Positions 26,356 to 35,570 of a stretch of DNA of 64,000 bases are shown here, piece by piece. The DNA lies in contig CAMIKG010000019.1 of NCBI GenBank assembly GCA_946221915.1, forward strand, positions 4,142-68,141, written 5' to 3'. This DNA comes from an uncultured Erwinia sp. (GTDB lineage Bacteria > Pseudomonadota > Gammaproteobacteria > Enterobacterales > Enterobacteriaceae). The stretch's first letter is position 1; each line of letters starts with the position of its first letter. Position numbers and translations under genes: made by a program. The notes beneath the pieces are model-generated. The model saw nothing but the letters and a program-made list of their open reading frames with translations, was not told where the DNA came from and did no database searches.

Positions 26356-27369
26356 TCAGCGCGTGCTGTTTTCGTCCTTCCGTGCGCGCCCCAATAACGT
26401 CAATGCTGCCTCGCGAGCACTTTTTTCGCAATACAGTACCTGATAAATTTGCTCGGTTATTGGCATTTCGACACCGTAACGCGCAGCTAATGCTTTGACT
26501 TCTTTGGTATTACGATAACCTTCTACAACTTGTCCGATATTGCTCTGGGCCGTTGTCACGTCCACGCCCTGCCCCAGCATCATGCCAAAGCGGCGGTTGC
26601 GCGACTGGTTATCGGTACACGTCAGCACCAGATCGCCTAACCCGGCCATACCCATAAAGGTGGTGGGATCAGCGCCCAGCGCCGTGCCCAGGCGGGTCAT
26701 TTCGGTGAGTCCACGGGTAATCAGTGCGGTACGCGCATTAGCGCCGAAACCGATGCCATCAGAAATCCCCGCGCCAATCGCAATGACGTTTTTCACCGCG
26801 CCGCCTAACTGCACGCCGATAAAATCGGGATTGTTATACACGCGGAAGCTTTTGCCACAGTGCAGCAGTTGCTGCAGGTCTTCGGCAAACTGCGGCTCCG
26901 TCGCCGCCAGCGCAATGGCAGTGGGTAAACCTGCGGCCAGCTCTTTGGCAAAAGTCGGCCCGGAGATCACCGCCAGCGGGATCGCATCGCCGAGAATCTC
27001 ACGCGCCACATCCTGCAGCAGTCGGCCGGTCTCTTTTTCCAGCCCTTTCGTCGCCCAGACAATCCGCGAATCGGCACGCAGGTACGGCTTAATCTGGGTC
27101 AGCACATCGCCAAACACATGGCTCGGCACCACCACCAGTAAATCCCGGCTGGCGGCAATGGCGCGCTGGAGATCGCTTTCAATTAACAGCGTGTCTGGAA
27201 AGGGAACATCGGGCAGAAAAGTGACGTTACAGCGGTCGGCCTGAAGCTGCGCCTGATGTTGCGGATTATGTCCCCACAGCATCACGCGGTGACCATTACG
27301 GGCCAGCGTAATCGCTAAAGCGGTGCCGTACGAGCCGGCACCGAGAACGGTCATAGACGCGCTAGTCAT
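26356..27369 (-). CDS. gpsA: Glycerol-3-phosphate dehydrogenase [NAD(P)+]
   Basis: GpsA reduces dihydroxyacetone phosphate to sn-glycerol 3-phosphate for phospholipid synthesis. The 337-residue enzyme has the Rossmann motif VLGAGSYGTALA, GPTFAKELAAGLPTA and the catalytic-lysine stretch GAVKNVIAIGAG. Its start overlaps the secB stop by one base (TGATG), showing translational coupling in the secB-gpsA pair. Confidence 0.96.
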   Translation of the reverse strand: MTSASMTVLGAGSYGTALAITLARNGHRVMLWGHNPQHQAQLQADRCNVTFLPDVPFPDTLLIESDLQRAIAASRDLLVVVPSHVFGDVLTQIKPYLRADSRIVWATKGLEKETGRLLQDVAREILGDAIPLAVISGPTFAKELAAGLPTAIALAATEPQFAEDLQQLLHCGKSFRVYNNPDFIGVQLGGAVKNVIAIGAGISDGIGFGANARTALITRGLTEMTRLGTALGADPTTFMGMAGLGDLVLTCTDNQSRNRRFGMMLGQGVDVTTAQSNIGQVVEGYRNTKEVKALAARYGVEMPITEQIYQVLYCEKSAREAALTLLGRARKDENSTR

Positions 27370-27827
27370 CAGGCATCCTGAGGCGCTTCACTACCCTGCT
27401 GCTGCAGATAGTTCATGAACAGCGCATCAAAGTTAACAGGGGCAAGGTTCAGCTGCGGGAAAGTACCGCGGGAAACCAGGCTGGTGATGCACTCGCGGGC
27501 ATAAGGGAACAGGATGTTCGGGCAGTATGCGCCAAGGCAGTGCGCCATCTGGGTGCCTTCAATACCCTGGATGGTAAAGATACCCGCCTGCTGGACTTCA
27601 CAAAGGAAAGCAGGCTCTTCGCCTACAGTCGCGGTCACGGTCACACGCAGAACCACTTCGTACACTTCGTCAGCCAGCTGGCTGGAAGCGGTATCCAGAT
27701 CCAGTTTCACTTCTGGTTCCCACTCTTTCTGGAAAACTTGTGGCGCATGCGGCGCTTCGAAAGAGATATCTTTGGTGTAGATACGCTGGATCTGGAACTG
27801 CATTTCAGTGTTGTTTTGTTCTGACAT
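27369..27827 (-). CDS. secB: Protein-export chaperone SecB
   Basis: SecB is a tetrameric cytoplasmic chaperone that holds preproteins unfolded and hands them to SecA. The 152-residue product starts MSEQNNTEMQFQIQRIYTKD and contains the conserved GTQMAHCLGAYCPNILFPYAREC and FPQLNLAPVNFDALF stretches. The ATG at 27827 is chosen over one three codons upstream by comparison with E. coli. It lies in the yibN-grxC-secB-gpsA-cysE series. Confidence 0.96.
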   Translation of the reverse strand: MSEQNNTEMQFQIQRIYTKDISFEAPHAPQVFQKEWEPEVKLDLDTASSQLADEVYEVVLRVTVTATVGEEPAFLCEVQQAGIFTIQGIEGTQMAHCLGAYCPNILFPYARECITSLVSRGTFPQLNLAPVNFDALFMNYLQQQGSEAPQDA

Positions 27828-27875
27828 TCTGGTCAATCCTGTTCGTTAATAATCCATCATCTCGCTGACGGGACG

Positions 27876-28127
27876 TTACTGCAGCAGCGGGTCCAGCCCG
27901 GCACGACCGTCGAGCGCATAGAGGTCATCGCAGCCACCAATGTGCTGCGCATCAATAAAGATTTGGGGCACCGTTGTCCGGCCACTACGTTTAATCATCT
28001 CTTCCCGTTTGTCGGCATCGCCATCAATCGGAATTTCCTGGAATGTCACACCCTTATCATTCAGCAAGGCTTTTGCACGATGACAAAATGGACATGTCGC
28101 TTTGGTATAGATCTCTACGTTAGCCAT
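27876..28127 (-). CDS. grxC: Glutaredoxin 3
   Basis: GrxC is an 83-residue glutaredoxin that reduces disulfides and glutathione adducts. The active site reads TCPFCHRAK, with Phe in place of the Tyr of the common CPYC form. The glutathione-binding TTVPQIFIDAQHIGGCDDL follows. It lies between yibN and secB, as in E. coli. Confidence 0.95.
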   Translation of the reverse strand: MANVEIYTKATCPFCHRAKALLNDKGVTFQEIPIDGDADKREEMIKRSGRTTVPQIFIDAQHIGGCDDLYALDGRAGLDPLLQ

Positions 28128-28147
28128 TTACAGTACCCCGAAAAAGA

Positions 28148-28579
28148 TTATTTACCCCGGACGAGAGGCAGATTATCGCCGCTCCATCCCGCGATACCTT
28201 CTTTCAGCACGGAAACCTGGGCGAATCCGGCCGCGCTCAGTTGAGCAGCCGATTCTGCAGCGGAGGTTCCGGTAGCGCACACCACGATCACTGGCTGAGC
28301 TTTATGCTTTTCCAGTTCGCCGAGGCTGCCTTTCTTGATATCCGCCGCCGCCACGTTCAGCGCGCCGGAGATATGGCCTTTGCGGTAGTCGTCACGCGAA
28401 CGGACATCAACCACAACCGCGTCTTCTTTGTTGATCTGACGCGTCGCTTCGCCACGGCTAATGGTTTTTACTTTGGAGAATGTGCTTTTAACAGTGGTTA
28501 CAATCACCAAAACCAGCAAAACAACCCACGCCATACATAATATTGGGTGATTGCTTGCGAATTGCATAATTTCTTGCAT
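28148..28579 (-). CDS. yibN: Membrane-anchored rhodanese-like protein YibN
   Basis: This 143-residue protein has one N-terminal membrane segment (about residues 10-28) and a cytoplasmic rhodanese domain (INKEDAVVVDVRSRDDYRKG). The active-site loop reads VVCATGTSA and so keeps the catalytic cysteine. From memory, the K-12 homologue lacks a cysteine here. Sulfurtransferase activity is plausible and the substrate is unknown. The start at 28579 matches the E. coli length. Confidence 0.88.
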   Translation of the reverse strand: MQEIMQFASNHPILCMAWVVLLVLVIVTTVKSTFSKVKTISRGEATRQINKEDAVVVDVRSRDDYRKGHISGALNVAAADIKKGSLGELEKHKAQPVIVVCATGTSAAESAAQLSAAGFAQVSVLKEGIAGWSGDNLPLVRGK

Positions 28580-28844
28580 GAGGGGTAACAACTCCCGACG
28601 ACTGGGTTAATAAGCGAAAATAAGGTTTCTGAGTATACCTGTGCTGCTTCTCATGTACAGTCGCGATGCCGTCAGAGTTACGTTTTATGCGGCAGATTCC
28701 AAAAAAAATGCTGCTAAGCGCCATAAAGCATAGCGAAACGCGAAACTTCGCGACATTAACGCGTTTGTTTTGTCACTTCCGGAAACGGAAATCCGCGAAG
28801 AGATGACTGGTAAGCCGCTGTTCATCGTGGAATAATCTCTCCCT

Positions 28845-30152
28845 ATGAGGAAAAAAGCGGCAGTGCTCGATCTACGGACCCAGAGTAACGGATGCGCCAC
28901 AGGCAAGCCGTTGCGGCCAGGATGGTCCACTCTGTCCGCCAGCGTATTATGCGCTGGCGTTTTGTTGCTGCCGGTTTACAGCCATGCCGCAGACGATAAT
29001 CAATCTCAGCTCAAATCAATCCAGCAGGATATTGCTGAGAAAGAGAAAAGTGTCCAGCTGCAAAAAGAGCAACGCAGCAAGCTGCTGAACCAGCTGCAGG
29101 CACAGGAAAAGGCGATTGCCGAAGCCAGCCGCAAGCTACGCAGCACCGAAATCTCCCTGACGACGCTGAATAAAGACATTACCGCGCTCAATGCCTCCAT
29201 CAGTAAACTGCAAACCCAGCAGGCGCAGCAGGAAACACTGCTGGCGCAACAACTTGACGCCGCGTTCCGCCAGGGTCAGCACAATGGTCTGCAGCTGGTG
29301 CTCAGCGGTGAAGAGAGTCAGCGCAGTGAACGCATACTTGCCTATTTCGGCTATCTCAACGACGCGCGGCAAAAGAATATCGACGAACTGCAACAAACCC
29401 GCAGTGAACTGACAGCGCAAAAAGCCGCGCTGATCGATAAGCAGGCGCAACAGAAATCGCTGCTGAACGAGCAGCAAATCCAGCAGGATAAGCTCGAACA
29501 GGCGCGCAGCGCGCGGCAAAAAACCATTACCACGCTGGAATCATCGCTGGAAAAAGATCAGGCGCAACTGGCGGAACTGCGCCAGAATCAGGCACGACTG
29601 CAGGAAAAAATCGCCAAAGCCGAGCGCGAAGCTCGCGCCCGGGCAGAGCGTGAGGCGAAAGAAGCAGAACGTGTTCGCGCCCGCCAGCAGCAGGCGAAAA
29701 GCAAAGGCACCACCTATACCCCAACCGAAAGCGAGCGCTCACTGATGGCGCGCACGGGTGGGCTGGGCCGCGCCAGTGGCCAGGCGCTGTGGCCGGTGCG
29801 CGGCCGCATCGAGCATCGTTTTGGCGAAGCGCTGCAAGGCGAGCTACGCTGGAAAGGGCTGGTGATTGATGCGCCGGAAGGCACCGAAGTCAAAGCCATT
29901 GCCGATGGTCGGGTATTGATGGCCGACTGGCTGCAGGGCTATGGCCTGGTGGTGGTGGTCGAACATGGTAAAGGCGATATGAGCCTGTATGGCTACAACC
30001 AAAGTGCGCTGGTGAGCGTGGGAACCCAGGTTAAGGCAGGAGAGCCAATCGCACTGGTGGGAACCAGTGGCGGCCGGGGCACGCCTTCACTCTATTTCGA
30101 AATCAGACGACAGGGACAAGCCGTCAACCCACTGCCGTGGTTAGGAAAATAA
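28845..30152 (+). CDS. envC: Murein hydrolase activator EnvC
   Basis: EnvC is a periplasmic divisome protein that activates the amidases AmiA and AmiB under FtsEX control. The 435-residue product has a signal peptide region (LSASVLCAGVLLLPVYSHA), a long coiled coil (about 40-280) and a C-terminal LytM domain. The LytM domain is degenerate, with YGYNQ in place of the zinc-binding HxH, as expected for an activator. The start codon lacks a clear ribosome site; GTG 28863 is an alternative. gpmM, which precedes envC in E. coli, is absent here. Confidence 0.92.
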   Translation: MRKKAAVLDLRTQSNGCATGKPLRPGWSTLSASVLCAGVLLLPVYSHAADDNQSQLKSIQQDIAEKEKSVQLQKEQRSKLLNQLQAQEKAIAEASRKLRSTEISLTTLNKDITALNASISKLQTQQAQQETLLAQQLDAAFRQGQHNGLQLVLSGEESQRSERILAYFGYLNDARQKNIDELQQTRSELTAQKAALIDKQAQQKSLLNEQQIQQDKLEQARSARQKTITTLESSLEKDQAQLAELRQNQARLQEKIAKAEREARARAEREAKEAERVRARQQQAKSKGTTYTPTESERSLMARTGGLGRASGQALWPVRGRIEHRFGEALQGELRWKGLVIDAPEGTEVKAIADGRVLMADWLQGYGLVVVVEHGKGDMSLYGYNQSALVSVGTQVKAGEPIALVGTSGGRGTPSLYFEIRRQGQAVNPLPWLGK

Positions 30153-30154
30153 GT

Positions 30155-31063
30155 TTGTTTCAGAGCGTAAAACTTACCGTATTTTTAGGCAGCATGTTAA
30201 TCGCCTGTTCAGCCTGGGCCGGTAAACTGGCCATTGTCATCGATGATTTCGGTTATCGTCCCAGCCAGGAAAACCAGATACTGCAGATGCCGTCAGCGAT
30301 CTCCGTCGCCGTCTTGCCCAATGCGCCCCACGCGCGGGAAATGGCGACCAAAGCGCATCAGAGTGGTCACGAAGTGCTGATCCACCTGCCAATGGCGCCG
30401 CTCAGCAAACAACCGCTGGAAAAAGACACCCTGCGCCCGGAAATGAGCAGTGCGGAAATCGAACGTATTATTCGCGAAGCCGTGCAGGATGTGCCGTATG
30501 CCGTGGGTTTAAATAACCATATGGGCAGCGCGATGACCTCCAGCCTGTTTGGTATGCAGAAAGTGATGCAGGCGCTGGATCAGTACAATCTCTATTTTCT
30601 CGACAGCATGACCATTGCCGGTAGCCAGTCCACGCGCGCCGCCGCTGGCACGCGGGTCAAAGTGATTAAACGCCGCGTATTCCTTGATGACAGTCAGAAT
30701 GAAGCACAAATCCGCCAGCAGTTTACCCGCGCGGTACGCCTCGCTCAGCGCGACGGTTCAGCGATTGCTATTGGCCACCCGCATCCCACCACGGTGAAAG
30801 TGCTGCAACAGATGCTGCCCACGTTACCCGCAGATATTACGCTGGTGCGGCCAGGCCAGCTGCTGAACGAACCGCAACATACCAGCAATGCGCCACTGCC
30901 AGCGGAACCGAAACCCGCGCAGCCGCGTAATCCTTTCCGTGGCGATAAACAGTGCGTAAGCACGCAGTCTTTACCGCCAGTGCCGGCAACCCGCGCGCTG
31001 ACGGTGATTAGTGACGCTCTCGCACAGAGCTATCCGCTGCAAACGGTGAAAAGCCTGTTCTGA
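30155..31063 (+). CDS. yibQ: Divergent polysaccharide deacetylase family protein YibQ
   Basis: YibQ is an exported protein of the divergent polysaccharide deacetylase (DUF610) family. A signal peptide is followed by KLAIVIDDFGYRPS, which keeps the paired aspartates of the fold, and by EVLIHLPMAPL and IAIGHPHPTT. The substrate is unknown; cell-wall or envelope glycans are possible. I prefer the TTG at 30155, eight bases after AGGA, though a GTG at 30137 overlapping envC is in frame. It is probably co-transcribed with envC. Confidence 0.85.
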   Translation: MFQSVKLTVFLGSMLIACSAWAGKLAIVIDDFGYRPSQENQILQMPSAISVAVLPNAPHAREMATKAHQSGHEVLIHLPMAPLSKQPLEKDTLRPEMSSAEIERIIREAVQDVPYAVGLNNHMGSAMTSSLFGMQKVMQALDQYNLYFLDSMTIAGSQSTRAAAGTRVKVIKRRVFLDDSQNEAQIRQQFTRAVRLAQRDGSAIAIGHPHPTTVKVLQQMLPTLPADITLVRPGQLLNEPQHTSNAPLPAEPKPAQPRNPFRGDKQCVSTQSLPPVPATRALTVISDALAQSYPLQTVKSLF

Positions 31064-31075
31064 CGGGCAGCCGGT

Positions 31076-31102
31076 GCCGCCTGCCAGCAACGTGCAGGCG
31101 GC
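31076..31102. terminator. Hairpin between yibQ and tdh
   Basis: GCCGCCTGC and GCAGGCGGC form a perfect 9-bp stem directly against the tdh stop codon, between two convergent genes. Confidence 0.75.
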
Positions 31103-32128
31103 TTAATCCCAGTTCAATATCACCTTGCCAGACAGCCCGGAGCGCATCACATCAAATCCCTGCTGGAACTGATCGATCGGATAGCGATGGGTAATCACCG
31201 GCGTTAAATCGAGACCGGACTGAATCAGCGCCGCCATTTTGTACCAGGTTTCAAACATCTCACGGCCGTAGATCCCTTTGATAAACAGCCCCCTGAATAT
31301 CACCTGGTGCCAGTCGACAGACATCTCCGCTGGCGGAATACCCAGCAGTGCAATACGCCCGCCGTGATTCATCACCGCCAGCAGGGCGCGAAATGCTGCT
31401 GGCGCACCGGACATCTCCAGCCCGACATCGAACCCTTCCGTCATCCCCAGCTCACCCATCACCTGCTGCAGATTTTCCCGGCTGACATTCACCGCCCGCG
31501 TCACGCCCATACTGCGCGCCAGCTCAAGGCGATAATCATTGATGTCGGTGATCACCACATGGCGCGCACCCACATGTTTACACACCGCCGCCGCCATAAT
31601 GCCAATCGGCCCGGCGCCGGAGATCAACACATCTTCGCCAACCAGGTCAAAAGAGAGCGCGGTGTGCACCGCATTGCCAAAGGGATCGAAAATCGCCGCC
31701 AGCTCATCGGAAATATTGTCGGGAATTTTAAAAGCATTGAATGCCGGGATCACCAGGTACTCGGCAAAGCACCCCTGGCGGTTCACGCCGACACCGATAG
31801 CATTGCGGCACAGATGCGTGCGCCCGGCGCGGCAGTTACGGCAATGTCCGCAGGTGATATGCCCCTCGCCAGACACCCGGTCACCCACCTGGTAACCACT
31901 CACTTCCTGACCCACCGCCACCACTTCGCCCACATATTCATGCCCGACAATCATCGGTACCGGGATGGTTTTCTGCGACCATTCATCCCAGTTATAAATA
32001 TGCACATCGGTACCGCAGATGGCGGTCTTGCGGATTTTAATCAGCAAATCATTGTGACCCGGTTGCGGTACAGGCGCGTCTGTCTGCCAAATCCCCGGTT
32101 GTGCGTGCAGTTTCGCTAAGGCTTTCAT
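31103..32128 (-). CDS. tdh: L-threonine 3-dehydrogenase
   Basis: Tdh oxidises L-threonine to 2-amino-3-ketobutyrate with NAD. The 341-residue zinc alcohol dehydrogenase family protein has catalytic zinc residues (ICGTDVH, GHEYVGEV), a structural zinc cluster (CGHCRNCRAGRTHLC) and the cofactor motif GAGPIGIMAAAV. Two adjacent ATGs exist; the second (32128) is better spaced from GAGGG. It lies 10 bases after kbl, which supplies the next step. Confidence 0.96.
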   Translation of the reverse strand: MKALAKLHAQPGIWQTDAPVPQPGHNDLLIKIRKTAICGTDVHIYNWDEWSQKTIPVPMIVGHEYVGEVVAVGQEVSGYQVGDRVSGEGHITCGHCRNCRAGRTHLCRNAIGVGVNRQGCFAEYLVIPAFNAFKIPDNISDELAAIFDPFGNAVHTALSFDLVGEDVLISGAGPIGIMAAAVCKHVGARHVVITDINDYRLELARSMGVTRAVNVSRENLQQVMGELGMTEGFDVGLEMSGAPAAFRALLAVMNHGGRIALLGIPPAEMSVDWHQVIFRGLFIKGIYGREMFETWYKMAALIQSGLDLTPVITHRYPIDQFQQGFDVMRSGLSGKVILNWD

Positions 32129-32138
32129 CATGGCGCCC

Positions 32139-33335
32139 TCATGAGATAACGTTTAATTGCCTGCCGATACGTGTAAAGGCCTCAACTGCGCAGGTAATCT
32201 GCTGCGAGGTATGCGCCGCCGACATCTGGGTGCGGATACGCGCCTGGCCTTTTGGTACCACCGGATAGAAAAAGCCGGTGACATAAATGCCTTCACGCTG
32301 CAGCAGGCTGGCAAATTCCTGTGCCACCGCCGCCTCGCCCAGCATCACCGGAATAATGGCGTGGTCGGCGCCGGCAAGAGTAAAGCCCGCCTGCGTCATT
32401 TGCTGGCGAAACAGGCGGGCGTTATCCCATAAACGCCGACGCAGACCATCGCCTTCGCGCAGCATCTCCAGCACGCGCAGTGACGCAGCGACAATCGCTG
32501 GCGCCAGTGAGTTAGAGAACAGATAGGGGCGCGAACGCTGGCGCAGCCACTCCACGACCTCTTTTTTTGCTGCGGTATACCCCCCTGACGCGCCGCCCAG
32601 CGCTTTACCGAGCGTGCCGGTAATAATGTCGACACGCCCCATAACCTGGCAGTATTCGTGGGTGCCGCGCCCATGCTCACCAACGAAACCGACCGCATGG
32701 GAGTCATCCACCATCACCAGTGCGCCATATTCGTCCGCCAGATCGCAGATAGCGCGCAGACTGGCGATCACGCCATCCATCGAGAACACGCCATCAGTGG
32801 CGATCATGATATGGCGCGCACCGGCGGCTTTAGCCTCCTCCAGCCGTGCTTTCAGCTGCTGCATATCGTTATTCGCATAGCGATAGCGCTGCGCCTTGCA
32901 GAGACGCACGCCGTCAATAATCGATGCATGGTTGAGGGCATCAGAGATAATAGCGTCGTTGTCATCCAGTAACGTTTCAAATAAGCCACCATTGGCGTCA
33001 AAACAGGAGGAGTAGAGAATGGCGTCTTCCATCCCCAGAAACTCTGCCAGCCGCTGCTCCAGTAACTTATGGTTGTCCTGGGTGCCACAGATAAAACGCA
33101 CCGACGCCATACCAAAGCCGTGCGTGTCCATGCCCTGTTTCGCTGCCTGAATCAGCGCCGGATGATTCGCCAGCCCAAGATAGTTATTCGCACAGAAGTT
33201 GATCGCCTGATGTCCTGCACCAATCTCAATCGCGGTCTGCTGCGGCGAGGTGATAATCCGTTCCTGTTTAAACAGTCCTTCCTGGCGGGTTTGCGCCAGC
33301 TGGTGATTGATTTGCCGATAAAAACGCTCAGACAT
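32139..33335 (-). CDS. kbl: 2-amino-3-ketobutyrate CoA ligase
   Basis: Kbl splits 2-amino-3-ketobutyrate with CoA to glycine and acetyl-CoA, completing threonine degradation begun by Tdh. The 398-residue PLP enzyme (alpha-oxoamine synthase family) shows FCANNYLGLANHP, VDDSHAVGFVG and the PLP lysine in TGTLGKALGGASGG. It is the first gene of the kbl-tdh operon and is divergent from hldD. Confidence 0.96.
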   Translation of the reverse strand: MSERFYRQINHQLAQTRQEGLFKQERIITSPQQTAIEIGAGHQAINFCANNYLGLANHPALIQAAKQGMDTHGFGMASVRFICGTQDNHKLLEQRLAEFLGMEDAILYSSCFDANGGLFETLLDDNDAIISDALNHASIIDGVRLCKAQRYRYANNDMQQLKARLEEAKAAGARHIMIATDGVFSMDGVIASLRAICDLADEYGALVMVDDSHAVGFVGEHGRGTHEYCQVMGRVDIITGTLGKALGGASGGYTAAKKEVVEWLRQRSRPYLFSNSLAPAIVAASLRVLEMLREGDGLRRRLWDNARLFRQQMTQAGFTLAGADHAIIPVMLGEAAVAQEFASLLQREGIYVTGFFYPVVPKGQARIRTQMSAAHTSQQITCAVEAFTRIGRQLNVIS

Positions 33336-33521
33336 GTTTATCCTCCATAACCCGCCACTGTTCGGAATATTTTTCTGAGAATAGCCCGCAAATCCGCAAA
33401 TTAAGCGAAACAGATATTATTTTTGCAGCAGATATCACGTCATTCAGACTCCGTTACACTCCATTACGGACTCATCCTGCTGTCTGCCTGACAATGAAAT
33501 GTTATGATGTGAGATATAAGC

Positions 33522-33544
33522 GTATGAAACCCTCCGTTTCATAC
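33522..33544 (+). promoter_or_regulatory. Leader hairpin upstream of hldD
   Basis: GTATGAAAC and GTTTCATAC form a perfect 9-bp stem with a CCTCC loop, 26 bases before the hldD start. A TATGAT at 33504-33509 could be the -10 element, which would put the hairpin at the very start of the transcript. Confidence 0.55.
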
Positions 33545-33570
33545 CTCTGTTTAAGGTGAAGGGTAAGCTC

Positions 33571-34503
33571 ATGATTATCGTGACTGGCGGCGCAGGCTTT
33601 ATCGGCAGCAATATTGTTAAGGCTCTGAATAACGAAGGGTTCAGGGACATTCTGGTCGTGGATAACCTGAAAGATGGCACCAAATTCGTCAATCTGGTGG
33701 ATCTGGATATCAGCGACTATATGGACAAAGAAGAGTTTCTCAGCAGCATTGTAGCGGGAGATGACTTTGGCCATATCGAAGCCGTCTTTCATGAAGGCGC
33801 CTGCTCTTCCACCACCGAGTGGGATGGCAAGTACATGATGGAGAATAACTATCAGTTCTCTAAAGATCTGCTGCATTTCTGTCTTGAGCGCGAAATCCCG
33901 TTCCTGTACGCCTCATCAGCGGCCACCTATGGCGGTCGCAGCGATAACTTCATTGAAGAACGTCAATATGAGCAGCCGTTAAACGTCTATGGCTACTCCA
34001 AAATGCTGTTCGACCACTATGTGCGCGAGATCATGCAGGAAGCCGATTCGCAGATTTGCGGATTCCGTTACTTCAATGTTTACGGACCGCGTGAAGGCCA
34101 TAAAGGCAGCATGGCAAGCGTCGCTTTCCACCTGAATACCCAGCTGAATAACGGTGAAAACCCGAAACTGTTCGAAGGCAGCGACGGCTTTAAACGCGAC
34201 TTTATCTATGTCGAAGATGTCGCAGCAGTGAACCTGTGGTTCTGGAAGAACGGCGTTTCCGGTATTTTCAACTGCGGAACCGGCCGTGCCGAATCGTTCC
34301 AGGCCGTGGCGGACGCCGCACTGGCATACCATCAGAAAGGCAGCATCGAATACGTCCCGTTCCCGGAAAAACTGAAAGGCCGCTATCAATCCTATACCCA
34401 GGCGGACCTGACCAATCTGCGTGCCGCTGGCTATGACAAACCGTTTAAAACCGTGGCCGAAGGCGTAACCGAGTACATGGCCTGGCTGAACCGCGACGCT
34501 TAA
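33571..34503 (+). CDS. hldD: ADP-L-glycero-D-manno-heptose-6-epimerase
   Basis: HldD (RfaD) makes ADP-L-glycero-D-manno-heptose, the donor for the inner-core heptoses. The 310-residue short-chain dehydrogenase-like enzyme has GGAGFIGSNIV for NADP binding and a YGYSK catalytic pair. The ATG at 33571 matches the family start MIIVTGG. It opens the LPS core operon and is followed nine bases later by waaF. Confidence 0.97.
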   Translation: MIIVTGGAGFIGSNIVKALNNEGFRDILVVDNLKDGTKFVNLVDLDISDYMDKEEFLSSIVAGDDFGHIEAVFHEGACSSTTEWDGKYMMENNYQFSKDLLHFCLEREIPFLYASSAATYGGRSDNFIEERQYEQPLNVYGYSKMLFDHYVREIMQEADSQICGFRYFNVYGPREGHKGSMASVAFHLNTQLNNGENPKLFEGSDGFKRDFIYVEDVAAVNLWFWKNGVSGIFNCGTGRAESFQAVADAALAYHQKGSIEYVPFPEKLKGRYQSYTQADLTNLRAAGYDKPFKTVAEGVTEYMAWLNRDA

Positions 34504-34511
34504 GGAAGGCG

Positions 34512-35570
34512 ATGCCATCAATGAAAATTCTGGTGATCGGGCCATCGTGGGTCGGCGACATGATGATGTCGCAAAGTCTGTATCGCACGTTAAAAGCAGC
34601 CCATCCTGACGCGCAAATTGATGTGATGGCGCCCGCGTGGTGCCGTCCGCTGCTTGCACGTATGCCGGAAGTGAACGAGGCGCTGGCAATGCCGCTGGGG
34701 CACGGTGCGCTTGAGATAGGCGAGCGTCGTCGCCTGGGCAAGTCACTGCGCGCGCGCGGTTACGATCGCGCCTATGTTCTGCCGAACTCGTTTAAATCGG
34801 CGCTGGTGCCGTTCTTTGCCGGTATCAGGCAGCGCGTGGGCTGGCGCGGCGAAATGCGCTACGGCCTGCTGAACGATATGCGCGTACTGGACAAGCCCGC
34901 GTTTCCATTGATGGTTGAGCGTTATGTTGCGCTGGCCTATGACAAAGACCGGATTAAATCTGCGCGTGACCTGCCGCAGCCGCTGTTATGGCCGCAACTG
35001 CAGGTAAGCGCAGAGGAAAAAGCAGCGACTGCTGCGGCCTTCGCCCTGAACGACCAGCGTCCGGCGATCGGTTTTTGTCCCGGCGCCGAATTTGGCCCGG
35101 CGAAACGCTGGCCGCACTATCACTATGCTGCGCTGGCGCAACAGCTGATCGAACAGGGTAAACAAATCATTCTGTTCGGCTCCGCCAAAGATCACGCCAC
35201 CGGCGAGCAAATCCTGCAGACGCTGCCGGAAGCCGCACGTCCCTTCTGCCGTAATCTGGCGGGTGAAACCCAGCTGGAACAGGCGGTTATCCTGCTGGCG
35301 CACTGCCATGCAGTGGTGAGTAACGACTCAGGCCTGATGCATATCGCCGCCGCGCTGAATCGCCCACTGGTGGCATTGTACGGCCCAAGCAGCCCGGACT
35401 TTACGCCGCCGCTGTCGCAGCAGGCGCGGGTGGTCCGCCTGATTACCGGCTATCACAAAGTGCGCAAAGGCGATGCGGAACAGGGCTATCATCAAAGCCT
35501 GATCGATATCACTCCGGCACGCGTAATGGCTGAGCTGGATAACCTGCTCGCACAGAGCCAGGAGAGTTAA
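34512..35570 (+). CDS. waaF: ADP-heptose--LPS heptosyltransferase II
   Basis: WaaF adds the second heptose to the LPS inner core at the cytoplasmic face of the inner membrane. The 352-residue GT9 enzyme contains ILVIGPSWVGDMMMSQSLY and the donor-site segments GFCPGAEFGPAKRWP and VSNDSGLMHIAAALNRP. The ATG at 34512 suits the AAGGA site; one three codons later matches E. coli. Its stop overlaps waaC by one base. Confidence 0.96.
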   Translation: MPSMKILVIGPSWVGDMMMSQSLYRTLKAAHPDAQIDVMAPAWCRPLLARMPEVNEALAMPLGHGALEIGERRRLGKSLRARGYDRAYVLPNSFKSALVPFFAGIRQRVGWRGEMRYGLLNDMRVLDKPAFPLMVERYVALAYDKDRIKSARDLPQPLLWPQLQVSAEEKAATAAAFALNDQRPAIGFCPGAEFGPAKRWPHYHYAALAQQLIEQGKQIILFGSAKDHATGEQILQTLPEAARPFCRNLAGETQLEQAVILLAHCHAVVSNDSGLMHIAAALNRPLVALYGPSSPDFTPPLSQQARVVRLITGYHKVRKGDAEQGYHQSLIDITPARVMAELDNLLAQSQES

